From positions 1-46,639 of the forward strand of contig CALATF010000019.1 in the NCBI GenBank assembly GCA_937891595.1: 46,639 bases of DNA, given 5' to 3'. The notes beneath the pieces were generated by a model. It worked only from the letters and a program-made list of their open reading frames with translations. It made no database searches and was not told where the DNA came from. Shown here one piece after another: positions 26,723 through 35,518 of the stretch. Source of the stretch: an uncultured Clostridia bacterium (lineage in GTDB: Bacteria > Bacillota > Clostridia > Christensenellales > UBA1242). The position numbers and the translations under genes were made by a program. The stretch's first letter is position 1, and each line of letters starts with the position of its first letter.

Positions 26723-27259
26723 ATGAGAATAATAGCAGGCAAGTATAGGGGAACAATTATTCCCTCACCAAAAGAAGAAATTGTTAAACCTACCTTAGAT
26801 AGAATTAAAGAAAATATTTTTAATGTTATTCAATTTAAAATACAAGACAGTATTTGCCTTGACCTTTTTTGTGGAAGTGGTGCTCTTGGTTTAGAATGCG
26901 TTAGCCGTGGTGCAAAAGAAGTAACTTTTGTAGATAACAATAAAAACAACATTTTTGCACTAAAAAAGCTTTTACAAAAACTTAACGCAGAAAACTACTT
27001 ACTTTGCAATAACGATTATTATGAGGTTTTAAAAAAAGCTGAAATTAATAATAAAAAGTATGACATTATTTTTTTAGACCCACCATATGACACTAATCTA
27101 GCAGAACTTGCACTTCAAAAAATTTTTAAATTTAATTTATTAAACGAAGAAGGCATTGTGGTGTGGGAACATCCCACAGAATATGAAAATTTAAAATTTA
27201 AATCAAAAATTAAAGATACAAGAACGTACGGCAAAGTTCAAATAGATATATTAGGATAA
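26723..27259 (+). CDS. rsmD: 16S rRNA (guanine(966)-N(2))-methyltransferase RsmD
   Basis: 178 residues. It methylates G966 of 16S rRNA using SAM during 30S assembly. Signatures: MRIIAGKYRGTIIPSP, KPTLDRIKENIFNVI, motif I LDLFCGSGALGLECVSRGA (about 46-64) and the catalytic DPPYD (119-123). Length is standard. It has no ribosome binding site and may be translated leaderless. The next gene starts 6 bp after its stop, so it heads the rsmD-98aa-valS operon. Confidence 0.95.
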   Translation: MRIIAGKYRGTIIPSPKEEIVKPTLDRIKENIFNVIQFKIQDSICLDLFCGSGALGLECVSRGAKEVTFVDNNKNNIFALKKLLQKLNAENYLLCNNDYYEVLKKAEINNKKYDIIFLDPPYDTNLAELALQKIFKFNLLNEEGIVVWEHPTEYENLKFKSKIKDTRTYGKVQIDILG

Positions 27260-27265
27260 AATAAA

Positions 27266-27562
27266 ATGAAAGAAGATTTATTACAAGAAGAAATAGAAAA
27301 AATTAAACTTAGAAATGCCCGAGTGGAATTAGATAAAACTTGGGAAACAAGTTGGACAAGACGTTTACTTATTTGCTTATTAACCTACTTAGTTGTTGTT
27401 GCTTATTCTTTAACTATAAACAAAATATCAAACATTTGGTTAAGTTCATTTGTTCCTGTTATAGGTTTTACCCTCTCCACCTTATCATTAAAATTTATAA
27501 GAAAAATTTGGGAAAAACACATTTATAAAAATAAAAAAAATAATAAAAAGGAAAATAATTAA
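27266..27562 (+). CDS. Small membrane protein of unknown function (rsmD-valS operon)
   Basis: 98 residues. An acidic helical N-terminus (MKEDLLQEEIEKIKLRNARV) is followed by two hydrophobic segments (about 33-52 LLICLLTYLVVVAYSL and 58-78 WLSSFVPVIGFTLSTLSL) and a strongly basic tail (KHIYKNKKNNKKENN). The topology predicts both ends inside. I do not recognise the family. It is packed between rsmD (6 bp) and valS (1 bp), so its expression is tied to theirs. Coding is supported by that packing and a start codon just after the rsmD stop. Confidence 0.6.
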   Translation: MKEDLLQEEIEKIKLRNARVELDKTWETSWTRRLLICLLTYLVVVAYSLTINKISNIWLSSFVPVIGFTLSTLSLKFIRKIWEKHIYKNKKNNKKENN

Positions 27563-27563
27563 T

Positions 27564-29990
27564 ATGTTAGAAAAAAAATACGATTTTAAAAATTCAGAAA
27601 AAAAATGGCAAGAATACTGGCAAGAAAAAGGTACATATAAATTTGATAAAGATAGCAAAAAACCTATTTATTCTATTGATACTCCACCACCAACAGTTAG
27701 TGGTAAAATTCACATAGGTCACATTTTTAGTTACAGTCAAGCAGAATTTATTGCTAGATATAAAAGAATGACAGGTCACAATGTTTTTTACCCATTCGGT
27801 TTTGACGACAATGGCTTACCTACTGAATTGCTTGTAGAAAAAGAAAAGGGCTTAAAAGCATATACCGTTTCTCGTGAAGATTTTTCAAAAATGTGTATGG
27901 AAACAGTTGCTAAATATGAAAATGATTTTAAAAATCTTTTCATTTCTATGGGTAACAGTGCAGACTGGTCTCTTGTATATAATACTGTTGGACCAGAATG
28001 CCAAAGAGCAAGCCAAATGTCTTTTATAGACTTATACAAAAAAGGTAAAGTATATTATGCTGAAGCTCCTGCACTATGGTGCACAAAATGTGGAACAGCT
28101 ATTGCTCAAAGCGAACTTGAAAGCGAAGAAAAAGAAAGTACATTTAACTATATAAAATTCTATCTTGAAGATAGCGATGAGTATGTTGAAATTGCAACAA
28201 CTCGTCCAGAACTTCTTTGTGCATGCGATTGCATTTTTATAAACCCTAAAGATGAAAAACGTCAATATTTACTTGGCAAAAAAGTAAGAGTTCCTCTTTA
28301 CAACTTCTATGTTCCAGTTTTAAGTGATGATAAAGTTGAACTTGATAAAGGTACTGGTGTTGTTATGTGCTGTACATTCGGTGACCAAACAGACACTCAA
28401 TGGTACAAAAAATATAATCTTGAACTTAAAGTTGGTATTGATGATAATGGTCGTATGACTAGCATTGCTGGAAAATACGAAGGCATGAAATCTAAAGAAG
28501 CAAGATTACAAATTATAGAAGATTTAAAAGAACAAAATCTTTTAATTAAACAGGACCCTATTTCCCACCAAGTTTCTGTTCACGAAAGATGCGGAACAGA
28601 TATGGAAATTAAACTTAAAAAACAATGGTTCATTAAAACTCTTGAAAATAAAGAAGAATGGATTAAAAAAGGTAATGAAGTACAGTGGCACCCAAGCTTT
28701 ATGAAATCTCGTTATATGGACTGGGTTGAAAACTTAATGATGGACTGGTGTATTTCTCGTCAAAAATATTTCGGTGTTCCATTCCCTGTTTGGTATTGTA
28801 AAGATTGCGGAGAAATTATTGTTGCAGATGAAAAAGATTTACCTGTTAACCCATTAACTTCTTCACCAAAACACGCTTGTCCAAAATGCGGTAGCAAAGA
28901 ATTTATTCCAGAAAGCGATATTTTAGATACATGGGCAACAAGTAGTATTACGCCTCAAATTAACACTAAATGGAATGTTGATAACGAGTTCTACAAAAAG
29001 ATGATGCCTATGACTCTTAGACCAAACGCTCATGATATTATTAGAACTTGGGACTTCTACACCATTGTTAAATCTTTCTATCATTCAAATTGCTTACCTT
29101 GGGAAAATGTTATGATAAGCGGTTTCATTATGGCTAGTCAAGGTCAAAAAATTTCAAAAAGTAAATCTAACGCTAAAAACGACCCTATTGAACTTATCAA
29201 TAACTACTCTGCTGACGTTGTTAGATACTGGACTGCAACTGGTAGCTTAGGTAGGGATATATTATTTAACGAAGAAAAATTTAAAATAGGTGCAAGACTT
29301 ACAAATAAACTTTTCAATGCAAGTAAGTTTGTTTGGTTGTTCTTAGAAAATTATAAACCAAAAGCAAATACAAAATTAAAACCTATGGATAAGTGGATAC
29401 TTTCTAAGTTCAACGAAATGCGTGAAAGATTTATTAGTTACTTTGATAAATATGAAGTTGGTCTTGCAATGCAAGAACTTGAAAATTATTTTTGGAACTT
29501 CTGTGACAATTACATTGAACTTGTTAAAGTAAGGCTTTATAATCCAGAAATATATGGCGAAGAAGCAAAAGAAAGCGGACAATTTGCTTGTTATTATGTT
29601 TTACTTGAAATGCTTAAAATGTTTGGTATTTATCTACCTCACTTAACTGAAGAAATTTATCAAAACACATTTAAAAACCAAGAAGGGGTTGCTTCTATTC
29701 ATAATATGGAATTAACTGCCCTTCCAGTTGAAATAGATAAAGACTTAATTAAAAAAGGTGAAGAAGTTTGCGATATCGTTTCTCAAATAAGGGGTTACAA
29801 AACAGACAATAAACTTTCACTTAAAACAAAACTTACAACGGTTACAATTACAACAAATAACCAAGATTTCTTTAAATCTGTTGAAGACGACGTAATGGCT
29901 GTAACTTCAGCTCAAGAAATTGTTTACAACGCTGGAAATACAGCTGTTGAAATAGCTGGCTTTATTGTTGAAGAAAAAGAAAGCAAATAA
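27564..29990 (+). CDS. valS: Valine--tRNA ligase, short archaeal-type
   Basis: 808 residues. It charges tRNA-Val. Class I signatures: HIGH box TPPPTVSGKIHIGHIFSYSQ (HIGH at 50-53), editing domain IATTRPELLCACDCIF, ISRQKYFGVPFPVW, and the KMSKS loop GQKISKSKSN near 528. Zinc-knuckle cysteines occur in CTKCGTAI and CKDCGE...CPKCGSKEF. The PPPTVSGKIHIGHIFSY wording and the lack of the long C-terminal coiled coil fit the archaeal/rickettsial ValS type. The common bacterial form (PPPNVTGxLHMGHA, about 880 residues) differs, which suggests acquisition by transfer in an ancestor. AAAGGA lies 12 nt upstream. Confidence 0.96.
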   Translation: MLEKKYDFKNSEKKWQEYWQEKGTYKFDKDSKKPIYSIDTPPPTVSGKIHIGHIFSYSQAEFIARYKRMTGHNVFYPFGFDDNGLPTELLVEKEKGLKAYTVSREDFSKMCMETVAKYENDFKNLFISMGNSADWSLVYNTVGPECQRASQMSFIDLYKKGKVYYAEAPALWCTKCGTAIAQSELESEEKESTFNYIKFYLEDSDEYVEIATTRPELLCACDCIFINPKDEKRQYLLGKKVRVPLYNFYVPVLSDDKVELDKGTGVVMCCTFGDQTDTQWYKKYNLELKVGIDDNGRMTSIAGKYEGMKSKEARLQIIEDLKEQNLLIKQDPISHQVSVHERCGTDMEIKLKKQWFIKTLENKEEWIKKGNEVQWHPSFMKSRYMDWVENLMMDWCISRQKYFGVPFPVWYCKDCGEIIVADEKDLPVNPLTSSPKHACPKCGSKEFIPESDILDTWATSSITPQINTKWNVDNEFYKKMMPMTLRPNAHDIIRTWDFYTIVKSFYHSNCLPWENVMISGFIMASQGQKISKSKSNAKNDPIELINNYSADVVRYWTATGSLGRDILFNEEKFKIGARLTNKLFNASKFVWLFLENYKPKANTKLKPMDKWILSKFNEMRERFISYFDKYEVGLAMQELENYFWNFCDNYIELVKVRLYNPEIYGEEAKESGQFACYYVLLEMLKMFGIYLPHLTEEIYQNTFKNQEGVASIHNMELTALPVEIDKDLIKKGEEVCDIVSQIRGYKTDNKLSLKTKLTTVTITTNNQDFFKSVEDDVMAVTSAQEIVYNAGNTAVEIAGFIVEEKESK

Positions 29991-29999
29991 TAATCAAAA

Positions 30000-30030
30000 A
30001 AACACTAAGTGAATTTACTTAGTGTTTTTT
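30000..30030. terminator. Bidirectional intrinsic terminator after valS
   Basis: AAACACTAAGT / ACTTAGTGTTT hairpin with six T on the plus strand and A-run upstream. It lies between valS and the convergent acyltransferase gene and overlaps the latter's last codons. Confidence 0.85.
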
Positions 30031-31025
30031 ATTTTAGATTTTTGAACTATATAAGAAATTAGTAAACATAATGAAATTGTAGTAATAAAAGATATAATTG
30101 TTGGTATTTGAAAATTAAAAATCATATAAAAGACATCATTTAAGACTATCAATATTATAGGATGCCAGTAATAAGTTGTATCAGCTGATTCTTTTAGATT
30201 TAAGCATAATGTATTAAATTTTTTATTTTGATTTTCAATTTTAATAATAATAGAAAATATTATTGCCACTAAAGGATAAAGAAAAATTGTAACAAAGATA
30301 TTAATTTGCAATTTAAGAATATAAACATAGGCTATTTCTAAAATAAATAAAATAATTATTAAAATTAAACTAATAAGTAATTTACTGTTTTTTAAATTTT
30401 TTATCCTTTCTATATTATTATTAATAAAAAATCCTAAAGAAACAAAAGGTAGTCCCATTAAAAATATTCTTCTAATAATATAAAAATTTTCCCATGTAAT
30501 AACTTCTTTTATTAATGGAACTTCTGCAAAAATATTAAAATACGAACATCCCATACATCCAAATACATATAAAAATAGAGAAAAATAAACTATAAATTTT
30601 AATAGTTTAAATTTATAAAACAAATAAATTGTTAATATTGAAATTATTAGAGCTGGAAAATACCATAAATGATAAAAACTTCCTTTTATAAAAAAATTAG
30701 TTAAGATTTCTAAAAAAGAAATTTTATTTATAAAAATAGAAATTATTATGTAAGGTATACTAACAAAACTATAAACAATAAAATATTTTTTTAAAATTTT
30801 CCAAATTTTTACTTTTTTATTTTTTAATTTTTCAAATAAAAAATAACCACTTGTTAAAAAAAATGAAGGGACTGCTATTCTAGTTAATATCTGTACAAAT
30901 ATATAATTTAATGTAAAATTAACATCTGAAAATAAATTTACATGTATAATTACAACTAAAACAGAACACAAATATCTATAAAAATATAACGAATATGCCT
31001 TTTCATTAGATTTTTCTTCTTTCAT
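30015..31025 (-). CDS. Acyltransferase 3 family membrane protein
   Basis: 336 residues with about ten hydrophobic segments. The N-terminal signature is YFYRYLCSVLVVIIHVNLFS, with Arg12-like and His residues typical of the family (R...ihH in TM1), followed by RIAVPSFFLTSGYFLF and SFYHLWYFPALIISIL. These enzymes O-acetylate cell-surface polysaccharides, peptidoglycan or lipids. The C-terminus has SADTTYYWHPIILIVL. The acceptor is unknown. It is monocistronic and ends in the terminator shared with valS. Confidence 0.85.
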   Translation of the reverse strand: MKEEKSNEKAYSLYFYRYLCSVLVVIIHVNLFSDVNFTLNYIFVQILTRIAVPSFFLTSGYFLFEKLKNKKVKIWKILKKYFIVYSFVSIPYIIISIFINKISFLEILTNFFIKGSFYHLWYFPALIISILTIYLFYKFKLLKFIVYFSLFLYVFGCMGCSYFNIFAEVPLIKEVITWENFYIIRRIFLMGLPFVSLGFFINNNIERIKNLKNSKLLISLILIIILFILEIAYVYILKLQINIFVTIFLYPLVAIIFSIIIKIENQNKKFNTLCLNLKESADTTYYWHPIILIVLNDVFYMIFNFQIPTIISFITTISLCLLISYIVQKSKIKNTK

Positions 31026-31091
31026 AGTATTTTATTACATTATATATTAGCTAATGTCAAATAATTACATTTATAAATAATAAAAATTAAA

Positions 31092-31808
31092 TTAGTTCTT
31101 AGTCAAAAGATTGTTTTTTATCTCTTTTTCCTTTATTTTTCTAGCTACGTAAACTGCTGGAGTATCAAGCAGTGAAGTAAATATATATATAACATAACTA
31201 GAAATCATTATAGTTATTAAAGTAGTAAAATCATACCACCCTGCAAAAGAAATGGTTGTAAATATAATTGTGTTAATAAGTTGCGAAATTAATGTTGACC
31301 CATTATTTCTAAGCCATAAAAATCTACGTTTATCGCCTGTTTTATTTTCTGTAAATTTCCACCAAACATGGTACAACCAAACATCGAATAACTGCGAAAC
31401 AACATATCCAGCCATACTACCTAAAATTAATCTTGGTGTGGTAGCAAATATAGCATTTATACTTTCTTTTGCCCAGTCATTTTCTGCTGGAATATATAAT
31501 CTCATATATTGCGTAAAAATAAGCATAACTAATGATGTGAACACTCCCAGCCAAACAGCTTTAGAAGCACTTTTTTTATCTTCATTTTCACTTAAAATAT
31601 CTGTAATTAAATAGGTTGAAGCAAAAAGCACATTACCTAATGTTTGGTTTAAACCAAAAGCATCAACAAGCAACAAAACCTCTATATTTGCGATTATAGT
31701 AACAATTATCATCATTGTATATAAGCCTATTTTTCCAAAAATACGATAAGAAAGCAATACTAAACCATAAATAATTATAACTGAACCTATAAGTAATAAT
31801 TCATTCAT
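31092..31808 (-). CDS. VUT-family (YhhQ/DUF165) transporter, putative queuosine-precursor uptake
   Basis: 238 residues with six hydrophobic segments. Family blocks are NVLFASTYLITDILSENEDK, YVVSQLFDVWLYHVWW, FLWLRNNGSTLISQLINTI and FTSLLDTPAVYVARKI. The family takes up queuine or preQ precursors. I looked for a preQ1 riboswitch in the 90 nt upstream on the minus strand and found none. AAAGGAAA precedes the ATG; the upstream tandem ATGAATG gives a minor start ambiguity. A terminator at 31892-31922 separates it from tRNA-fMet. Confidence 0.85.
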   Translation of the reverse strand: MNELLLIGSVIIIYGLVLLSYRIFGKIGLYTMMIIVTIIANIEVLLLVDAFGLNQTLGNVLFASTYLITDILSENEDKKSASKAVWLGVFTSLVMLIFTQYMRLYIPAENDWAKESINAIFATTPRLILGSMAGYVVSQLFDVWLYHVWWKFTENKTGDKRRFLWLRNNGSTLISQLINTIIFTTISFAGWYDFTTLITIMISSYVIYIFTSLLDTPAVYVARKIKEKEIKNNLLTKN

Positions 31809-31891
31809 TCTTTATTTTCCTTTATGTTAAATTTTGTATAAATAACTAACATAAACAAAACTTAAGGAATAAAATAAAAATTTTTATAATT

Positions 31892-31922
31892 AAAAAAGCA
31901 CCCGATATGGGTGCCTTGTTTT
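31892..31922. terminator. Intrinsic terminator between tRNA-fMet trailer and VUT gene
   Basis: GCACCC / GGGTGC stem with T-runs on both strands (six T on minus, eight T on plus). Confidence 0.8.
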
Positions 31923-31947
31923 TTTTACATTCCCATAGTTTTGTTTT

Positions 31948-32010
31948 AAGACAGGATGGTTTCGAACTGTCTTTTATTAAAATTATAGCGAGGCTTTAAA
32001 AGTCTCGCTA
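31948..32010 (-). other. Two hairpins in the tRNA-fMet trailer
   Basis: Minus strand, after the tRNA: TAGCGAGACTT/AAGCCTCGCTA (31986-32010), then a perfect seven-pair stem AAGACAG/CTGTCTT enclosing a loop that begins TTCGAAA (31948-31973). Neither has a T-run on this strand, so they are not simple terminators. They could be processing signals or the remnant of a second tRNA. Confidence 0.45.
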
Positions 32011-32018
32011 TTTTTATT

Positions 32019-32094
<76 letters not shown>

Positions 32095-32245
32095 ATAAAA
32101 CATGTGTATTTTAACAAATCAATAATTGCTTGTCAAGTACTAATTTAATATATTTTCATTATATTCAATTTTATTAAAAATTATTACAAAAAAATTAAGA
32201 CGTTTTTTTGATTTATAAAACTAAATTAATTATATATTTATTCAT

Positions 32246-32274
32246 TTTGCATATTGACTTTTAGCTATTATAAT
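32246..32274 (+). promoter_or_regulatory. Promoter for 32306-32884
   Basis: TTTGCA, 17-bp spacer, TATAAT, 31 bp before ATG. The -35 lies within TATTCATTTTGCATA, a degenerate match to the dyad seen at 38480 and 41198. Confidence 0.45.
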
Positions 32275-32305
32275 TTTACAATTAATTTAATTTTAGGAGT
32301 ATAAT

Positions 32306-32884
32306 ATGTTTATATTTGATGACGAAACACTTGTAGTATATAGCAAAAGCTTAAAAGATTTTTGTGATAGTTTAGAAATTATGGAAAAAATTAATTCAGT
32401 TGATGGGATTGATTTTTGTCATACTAAAATAAATACTCTTGTTGGCACCTTGACTACTTATGGTCATTTAGGAAAAATTAAGGAATTATTTCAATCTAAT
32501 TATGATGAAAAATATCTTCAAATAATAGACAACGCTTATGCTTATAATCAATCACAAACATTACTTAAAATGTGTAAATCTAAAAACAATTCAGGCGAAA
32601 AAGAACAAACCACAGATGAAGATATTTTTAATTTCTTATCAAATGTTAATCAAGCCGGCTTGATTAACGAGCCTATTGCTAGTATAGGGGGTTCTTTAGA
32701 CCAACAAAAAGAAGATATGTGTCCTTTTGAACCACATTTTAAAACAGGAGACGAATACGAGCATTATCACCTATTACTAAACAACTATGAATACGCTAAG
32801 TATTATGTTAATTCAGCTTTAGCTTATCAAAATGAACAAACTACAGATGTAAGTTTAACAGAAGCACCTGAATTTAATGCTTAA
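32306..32884 (+). CDS. Orphan protein of unknown function; C-terminal-tail group
   Basis: 192 residues, soluble, mostly helical, no recognised domain. It contains clustered Cys/His in DFCHTKIN, a polar linker KSKNNSGEKEQTTDEDIF, and DMCPFEPHFKTGDEYEHYHLLLNN, in which acidic and His residues could bind metal. The tail NEQTTDVSLTEAPEFNA is acidic/polar with Phe at -3. TTDVSL is echoed by TNDVSL in the tail of the zeta-toxin protein at 45058. TAGGAG lies 7 nt before ATG. It is monocistronic with a hairpin after the stop. Confidence 0.6.
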   Translation: MFIFDDETLVVYSKSLKDFCDSLEIMEKINSVDGIDFCHTKINTLVGTLTTYGHLGKIKELFQSNYDEKYLQIIDNAYAYNQSQTLLKMCKSKNNSGEKEQTTDEDIFNFLSNVNQAGLINEPIASIGGSLDQQKEDMCPFEPHFKTGDEYEHYHLLLNNYEYAKYYVNSALAYQNEQTTDVSLTEAPEFNA

Positions 32885-32910
32885 TATTATAAAATTGCCA
32901 AATTATAAAA

Positions 32911-32942
32911 TTAAAACACCTTGTAATTAAGATGTTTTAAAT
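32911..32942 (+). terminator. Probable terminator after 32306-32884
   Basis: TTAAAACACCTT / AAGATGTTTTAA hairpin with one mismatch; the T-run begins a few bases later, so efficiency is uncertain. Confidence 0.5.
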
Positions 32943-33037
32943 TTATAATTTTTTTTATTTAAAATAGATATTAAATTGTTAATTTGAAAATTATTAATAA
33001 TTTAATTAAATTTTAATATTTTTAACAAATCATGTTA

Positions 33038-33598
33038 TCAAAACAACGGTTGAATTTGTTTGTTTTCTATAGCAAGCATTATTGTTTCTTCTATTTTATC
33101 GAACTCCGCAACCATTGATTTTGGCTTTTGTTCAGGGTTATCTTGTTTCATAGGCACAAAATAATAATTTTTTGTATTCAATAATGTTGCTATGTTTTTT
33201 AAAGACATGCCTAATGCGTCGTTTGTAGAAACTGCAATAACTACTGGCTTATTGTTTCTAGTATGTGCTTTAGCTGTCATTGTAACGGCACTATCTGTAA
33301 TTCCATTTGCTAGTTTTGCTAGGGTATTACCCGTGCAAGGAGCTATAACTAAAATATCTATTAAATTTTTAGGACCTATAGGTTCTGCCTCTACAACACT
33401 ACTTATTATTTTATTTTTTGTAATTTCTTCTAATTTTTTCAAAAAGTCCTTTGCTTTACCAAAACGAGTATCTGTTGAAAAAACACTACTAGAAACAATA
33501 GGCAAAACATTGTGACCTTTTTTAATAAGATTTTCAACTGCTTTCAAAGCTTTATCATGTGTACAGAACGAGCCTGTAATACCAAACCCTATATTCAT
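33038..33598 (-). CDS. dpaB: Dipicolinate synthase subunit B (SpoVFB)
   Basis: 186 residues of the flavoprotein fold. It begins NIGFGITGSFCTHDKALKAV and contains IGPKNLIDILVIAPCTGNTLAKLANGITDSAV and NNKPVVIAVSTNDALG, all typical of DpaB. With DpaA it converts a lysine-pathway dihydrodipicolinate-type precursor to dipicolinic acid in the mother cell, for storage in the spore core. Its ATG directly follows the dpaA stop (TAAATG), so the two are translationally coupled. Expression in sporulating cells under sigma-K is known in Bacillus; no such promoter is claimed here. Confidence 0.93.
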   Translation of the reverse strand: MNIGFGITGSFCTHDKALKAVENLIKKGHNVLPIVSSSVFSTDTRFGKAKDFLKKLEEITKNKIISSVVEAEPIGPKNLIDILVIAPCTGNTLAKLANGITDSAVTMTAKAHTRNNKPVVIAVSTNDALGMSLKNIATLLNTKNYYFVPMKQDNPEQKPKSMVAEFDKIEETIMLAIENKQIQPLF

Positions 33599-34369
33599 TT
33601 AATTTTCCCCTTTTGTTAAATAATTTTGTATAACTTCTATCATAAGTTCAGACGCACTTTCCGGCGTGTATTTTGATGGTAATGCAGGACATAAAACATA
33701 TTTAAAGTTTTTAATTTCTACGCCCTCTAAACACTTTTTAGAAGCAAGTTCGAAAACACAACTATCTTTTTTAAATTTGTTTTCATCTTCTTTACTAAAT
33801 AGCACGTCTGGTATTGTATTAATTACAACATCATAATTTTTAAGTTGGTTTTTATACTCTTCCCCTAAAATGCATTTCCTTGCAAAAAGTTTAATATGAT
33901 TAAATTCTTTTTCATTACGCATAGCAAAGTCAAAGTTAAGTCCAAGTTTATAAAACAAATACCCGACTGCTTTAGCTACGCGCCCGCTTCCCAAAATTAA
34001 AATATTGCTGTTAAACATAGATTTGTTTGTATTTAAAATTAAATCGCAAAGCATACCTTCCGCGGTAAGTGTTGCATTCTTTAAAACAAAATCTTCATCA
34101 TCCATAAAATTTATATATTTTATATGTTTTTTATTAAATATTTTAAGATATTCTTCACTTATTGCGCCTGCAAAAATTGTTACGTTACTTGGCATTTTAT
34201 TAACCAAATCCTCATTCCACTTAAATGCAGGGGCTAAAATTAAAATATCCCCAGAAACTATGTTATGTATATTTTCTTCTGAAAATTTTAATGTATTATG
34301 ACCTTTTTCTTTTAAAAACTTTTCTACAAAAGGAAGTCGTCTATCTTTACTATCTAAATAAAATTTCAT
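33599..34369 (-). CDS. dpaA: Dipicolinate synthase subunit A (SpoVFA)
   Basis: 256 residues, slightly shorter than the Bacillus protein of nearly 300. A divergent N-terminal domain (KFYLDSKDRRLPFVEKFLKE) precedes a Rossmann NAD(P)-binding domain (NILILGSGRVAKAVGYLFYKLG, about 121-142). The sequence LNTNKSMFNSN links the two, and DVVINTIPDVLFSKED and YVLCPALPSKYTPESASE follow. It partners with the coupled dpaB. Presence of both is the strongest evidence in the window for an endospore former. Confidence 0.92.
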   Translation of the reverse strand: MKFYLDSKDRRLPFVEKFLKEKGHNTLKFSEENIHNIVSGDILILAPAFKWNEDLVNKMPSNVTIFAGAISEEYLKIFNKKHIKYINFMDDEDFVLKNATLTAEGMLCDLILNTNKSMFNSNILILGSGRVAKAVGYLFYKLGLNFDFAMRNEKEFNHIKLFARKCILGEEYKNQLKNYDVVINTIPDVLFSKEDENKFKKDSCVFELASKKCLEGVEIKNFKYVLCPALPSKYTPESASELMIEVIQNYLTKGEN

Positions 34370-34517
34370 ATCTACCTTAGCCCTTTCAATTCACTTTATG
34401 CTCAAAAATTTTGATTTGACACAAAATTAAAAAAGAAACATATGCGAAACAAATTTCATATTTTATAATAACACCTTGCAATTTAAAATGCAATAAGAAA
34501 ATAAAAGGATAAGTACA

Positions 34518-35468
34518 ATGGAAAAACATTATTTAGCTTCAGCTAACACATGCTCTGGTTTTAAAAATTGCTTTGAATATATTAACCCCTCTAAGAATGC
34601 TTTTACTTATATTTTAAAAGGGGGCCCAGGCACAGGCAAAAGTACTATTATGAAAAATTTTGCAAAAAAATATAAAGAACTAGGATATGATGTAGAACTT
34701 TTTTATTGTTCTTCTGATATTAACAGCTTAGACGGAGTTAGAATACCAAAAAAACATATCGCCATAGTTGACGGGACTGCACCGCATATTACTGAAGCAA
34801 CAATGCCAGCTATAAAAGAAAAAATTTTAAATGTCGGGGCTTTTATAAAAGAAGATATAAAAGTTAACAAAGAAGTTATTGAAAAACACTTAAATAAAAA
34901 AAATTATTACTATACTCTAGCATATTCTTATTTGAAAACAGCTGGTCAATTATTAAAAACGGAGCAAATTTTATACAAAAAAAATAAAATTGAAAATAAA
35001 GAAGATTCTATTTTAAAACTTGATATACAAAACTCAATAGGGAGTGAAAGAAAATTATTTAACAGCTTTTTTAGTATAAACGGGATTGAATTTTTGTATA
35101 AAGAAAATAAATTTAAAAACAAAATAATATTAAAAGGCAGTCTTTTTGAAAACTATGAAAAACTAGAAGTTTTAAGAAAAAAGCTAAACGAAAATAATTA
35201 TAATATTGTTTGTTTTTTATCTCTTTTTAACCCACAATTAATTGAAGCTATTTATATTGAAGAATTAAAAATAATTATTATGGCTTTTGACCCAGAGCAA
35301 GATATATTAAACAATTTTAAAAACAAAACTATTTTTAATAAACTTATTAAAGAAGCGGGTGAAAACATTGCAAAAGCAAAATATCATCATTTAAAAGTTG
35401 AAAAATACTATGTAAAGTATTCTGACTTTAAAGCCATTAATAATTTTATTAAGGACAATATAAAATAA
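34518..35468 (+). CDS. P-loop ATPase, PRK06851-like family
   Basis: 316 residues. Walker A is YILKGGPGTGKSTIM (GGPGTGKST at 35-43). CSSDINSLDGVRIPKKHIAI and VDGTAPHITEATMPAIKEK are characteristic of a Firmicute family seen largely in spore formers. Family members often carry two P-loop halves over about 370 residues. Here the second half (residues 170-316, LKGSLFENYEKLEVLRKKL) has lost a recognisable Walker A and looks reduced. Function is unknown. AAAAGGA precedes ATG. It is divergent from dpaAB, which fits but does not prove a sporulation link. Confidence 0.75.
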   Translation: MEKHYLASANTCSGFKNCFEYINPSKNAFTYILKGGPGTGKSTIMKNFAKKYKELGYDVELFYCSSDINSLDGVRIPKKHIAIVDGTAPHITEATMPAIKEKILNVGAFIKEDIKVNKEVIEKHLNKKNYYYTLAYSYLKTAGQLLKTEQILYKKNKIENKEDSILKLDIQNSIGSERKLFNSFFSINGIEFLYKENKFKNKIILKGSLFENYEKLEVLRKKLNENNYNIVCFLSLFNPQLIEAIYIEELKIIIMAFDPEQDILNNFKNKTIFNKLIKEAGENIAKAKYHHLKVEKYYVKYSDFKAINNFIKDNIK

Positions 35469-35498
35469 GAGAGATTTTTAAAACATCTCTCTTTTTTA
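35465..35498 (+). terminator. Intrinsic terminator after the PRK06851-like gene
   Basis: AAGAGAGAT / ATCTCTCTT stem and six T. Confidence 0.85.
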
Positions 35499-35518
35499 TA
35501 AAAATATATCAGTTTTTG

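Noticed and set aside
31809..31890. preQ1 riboswitch upstream of the VUT transporter
   Set aside because: The conserved preQ1-I sequence (CUA...ACCCUC...AACUAA type) is not present on the minus strand in this leader.
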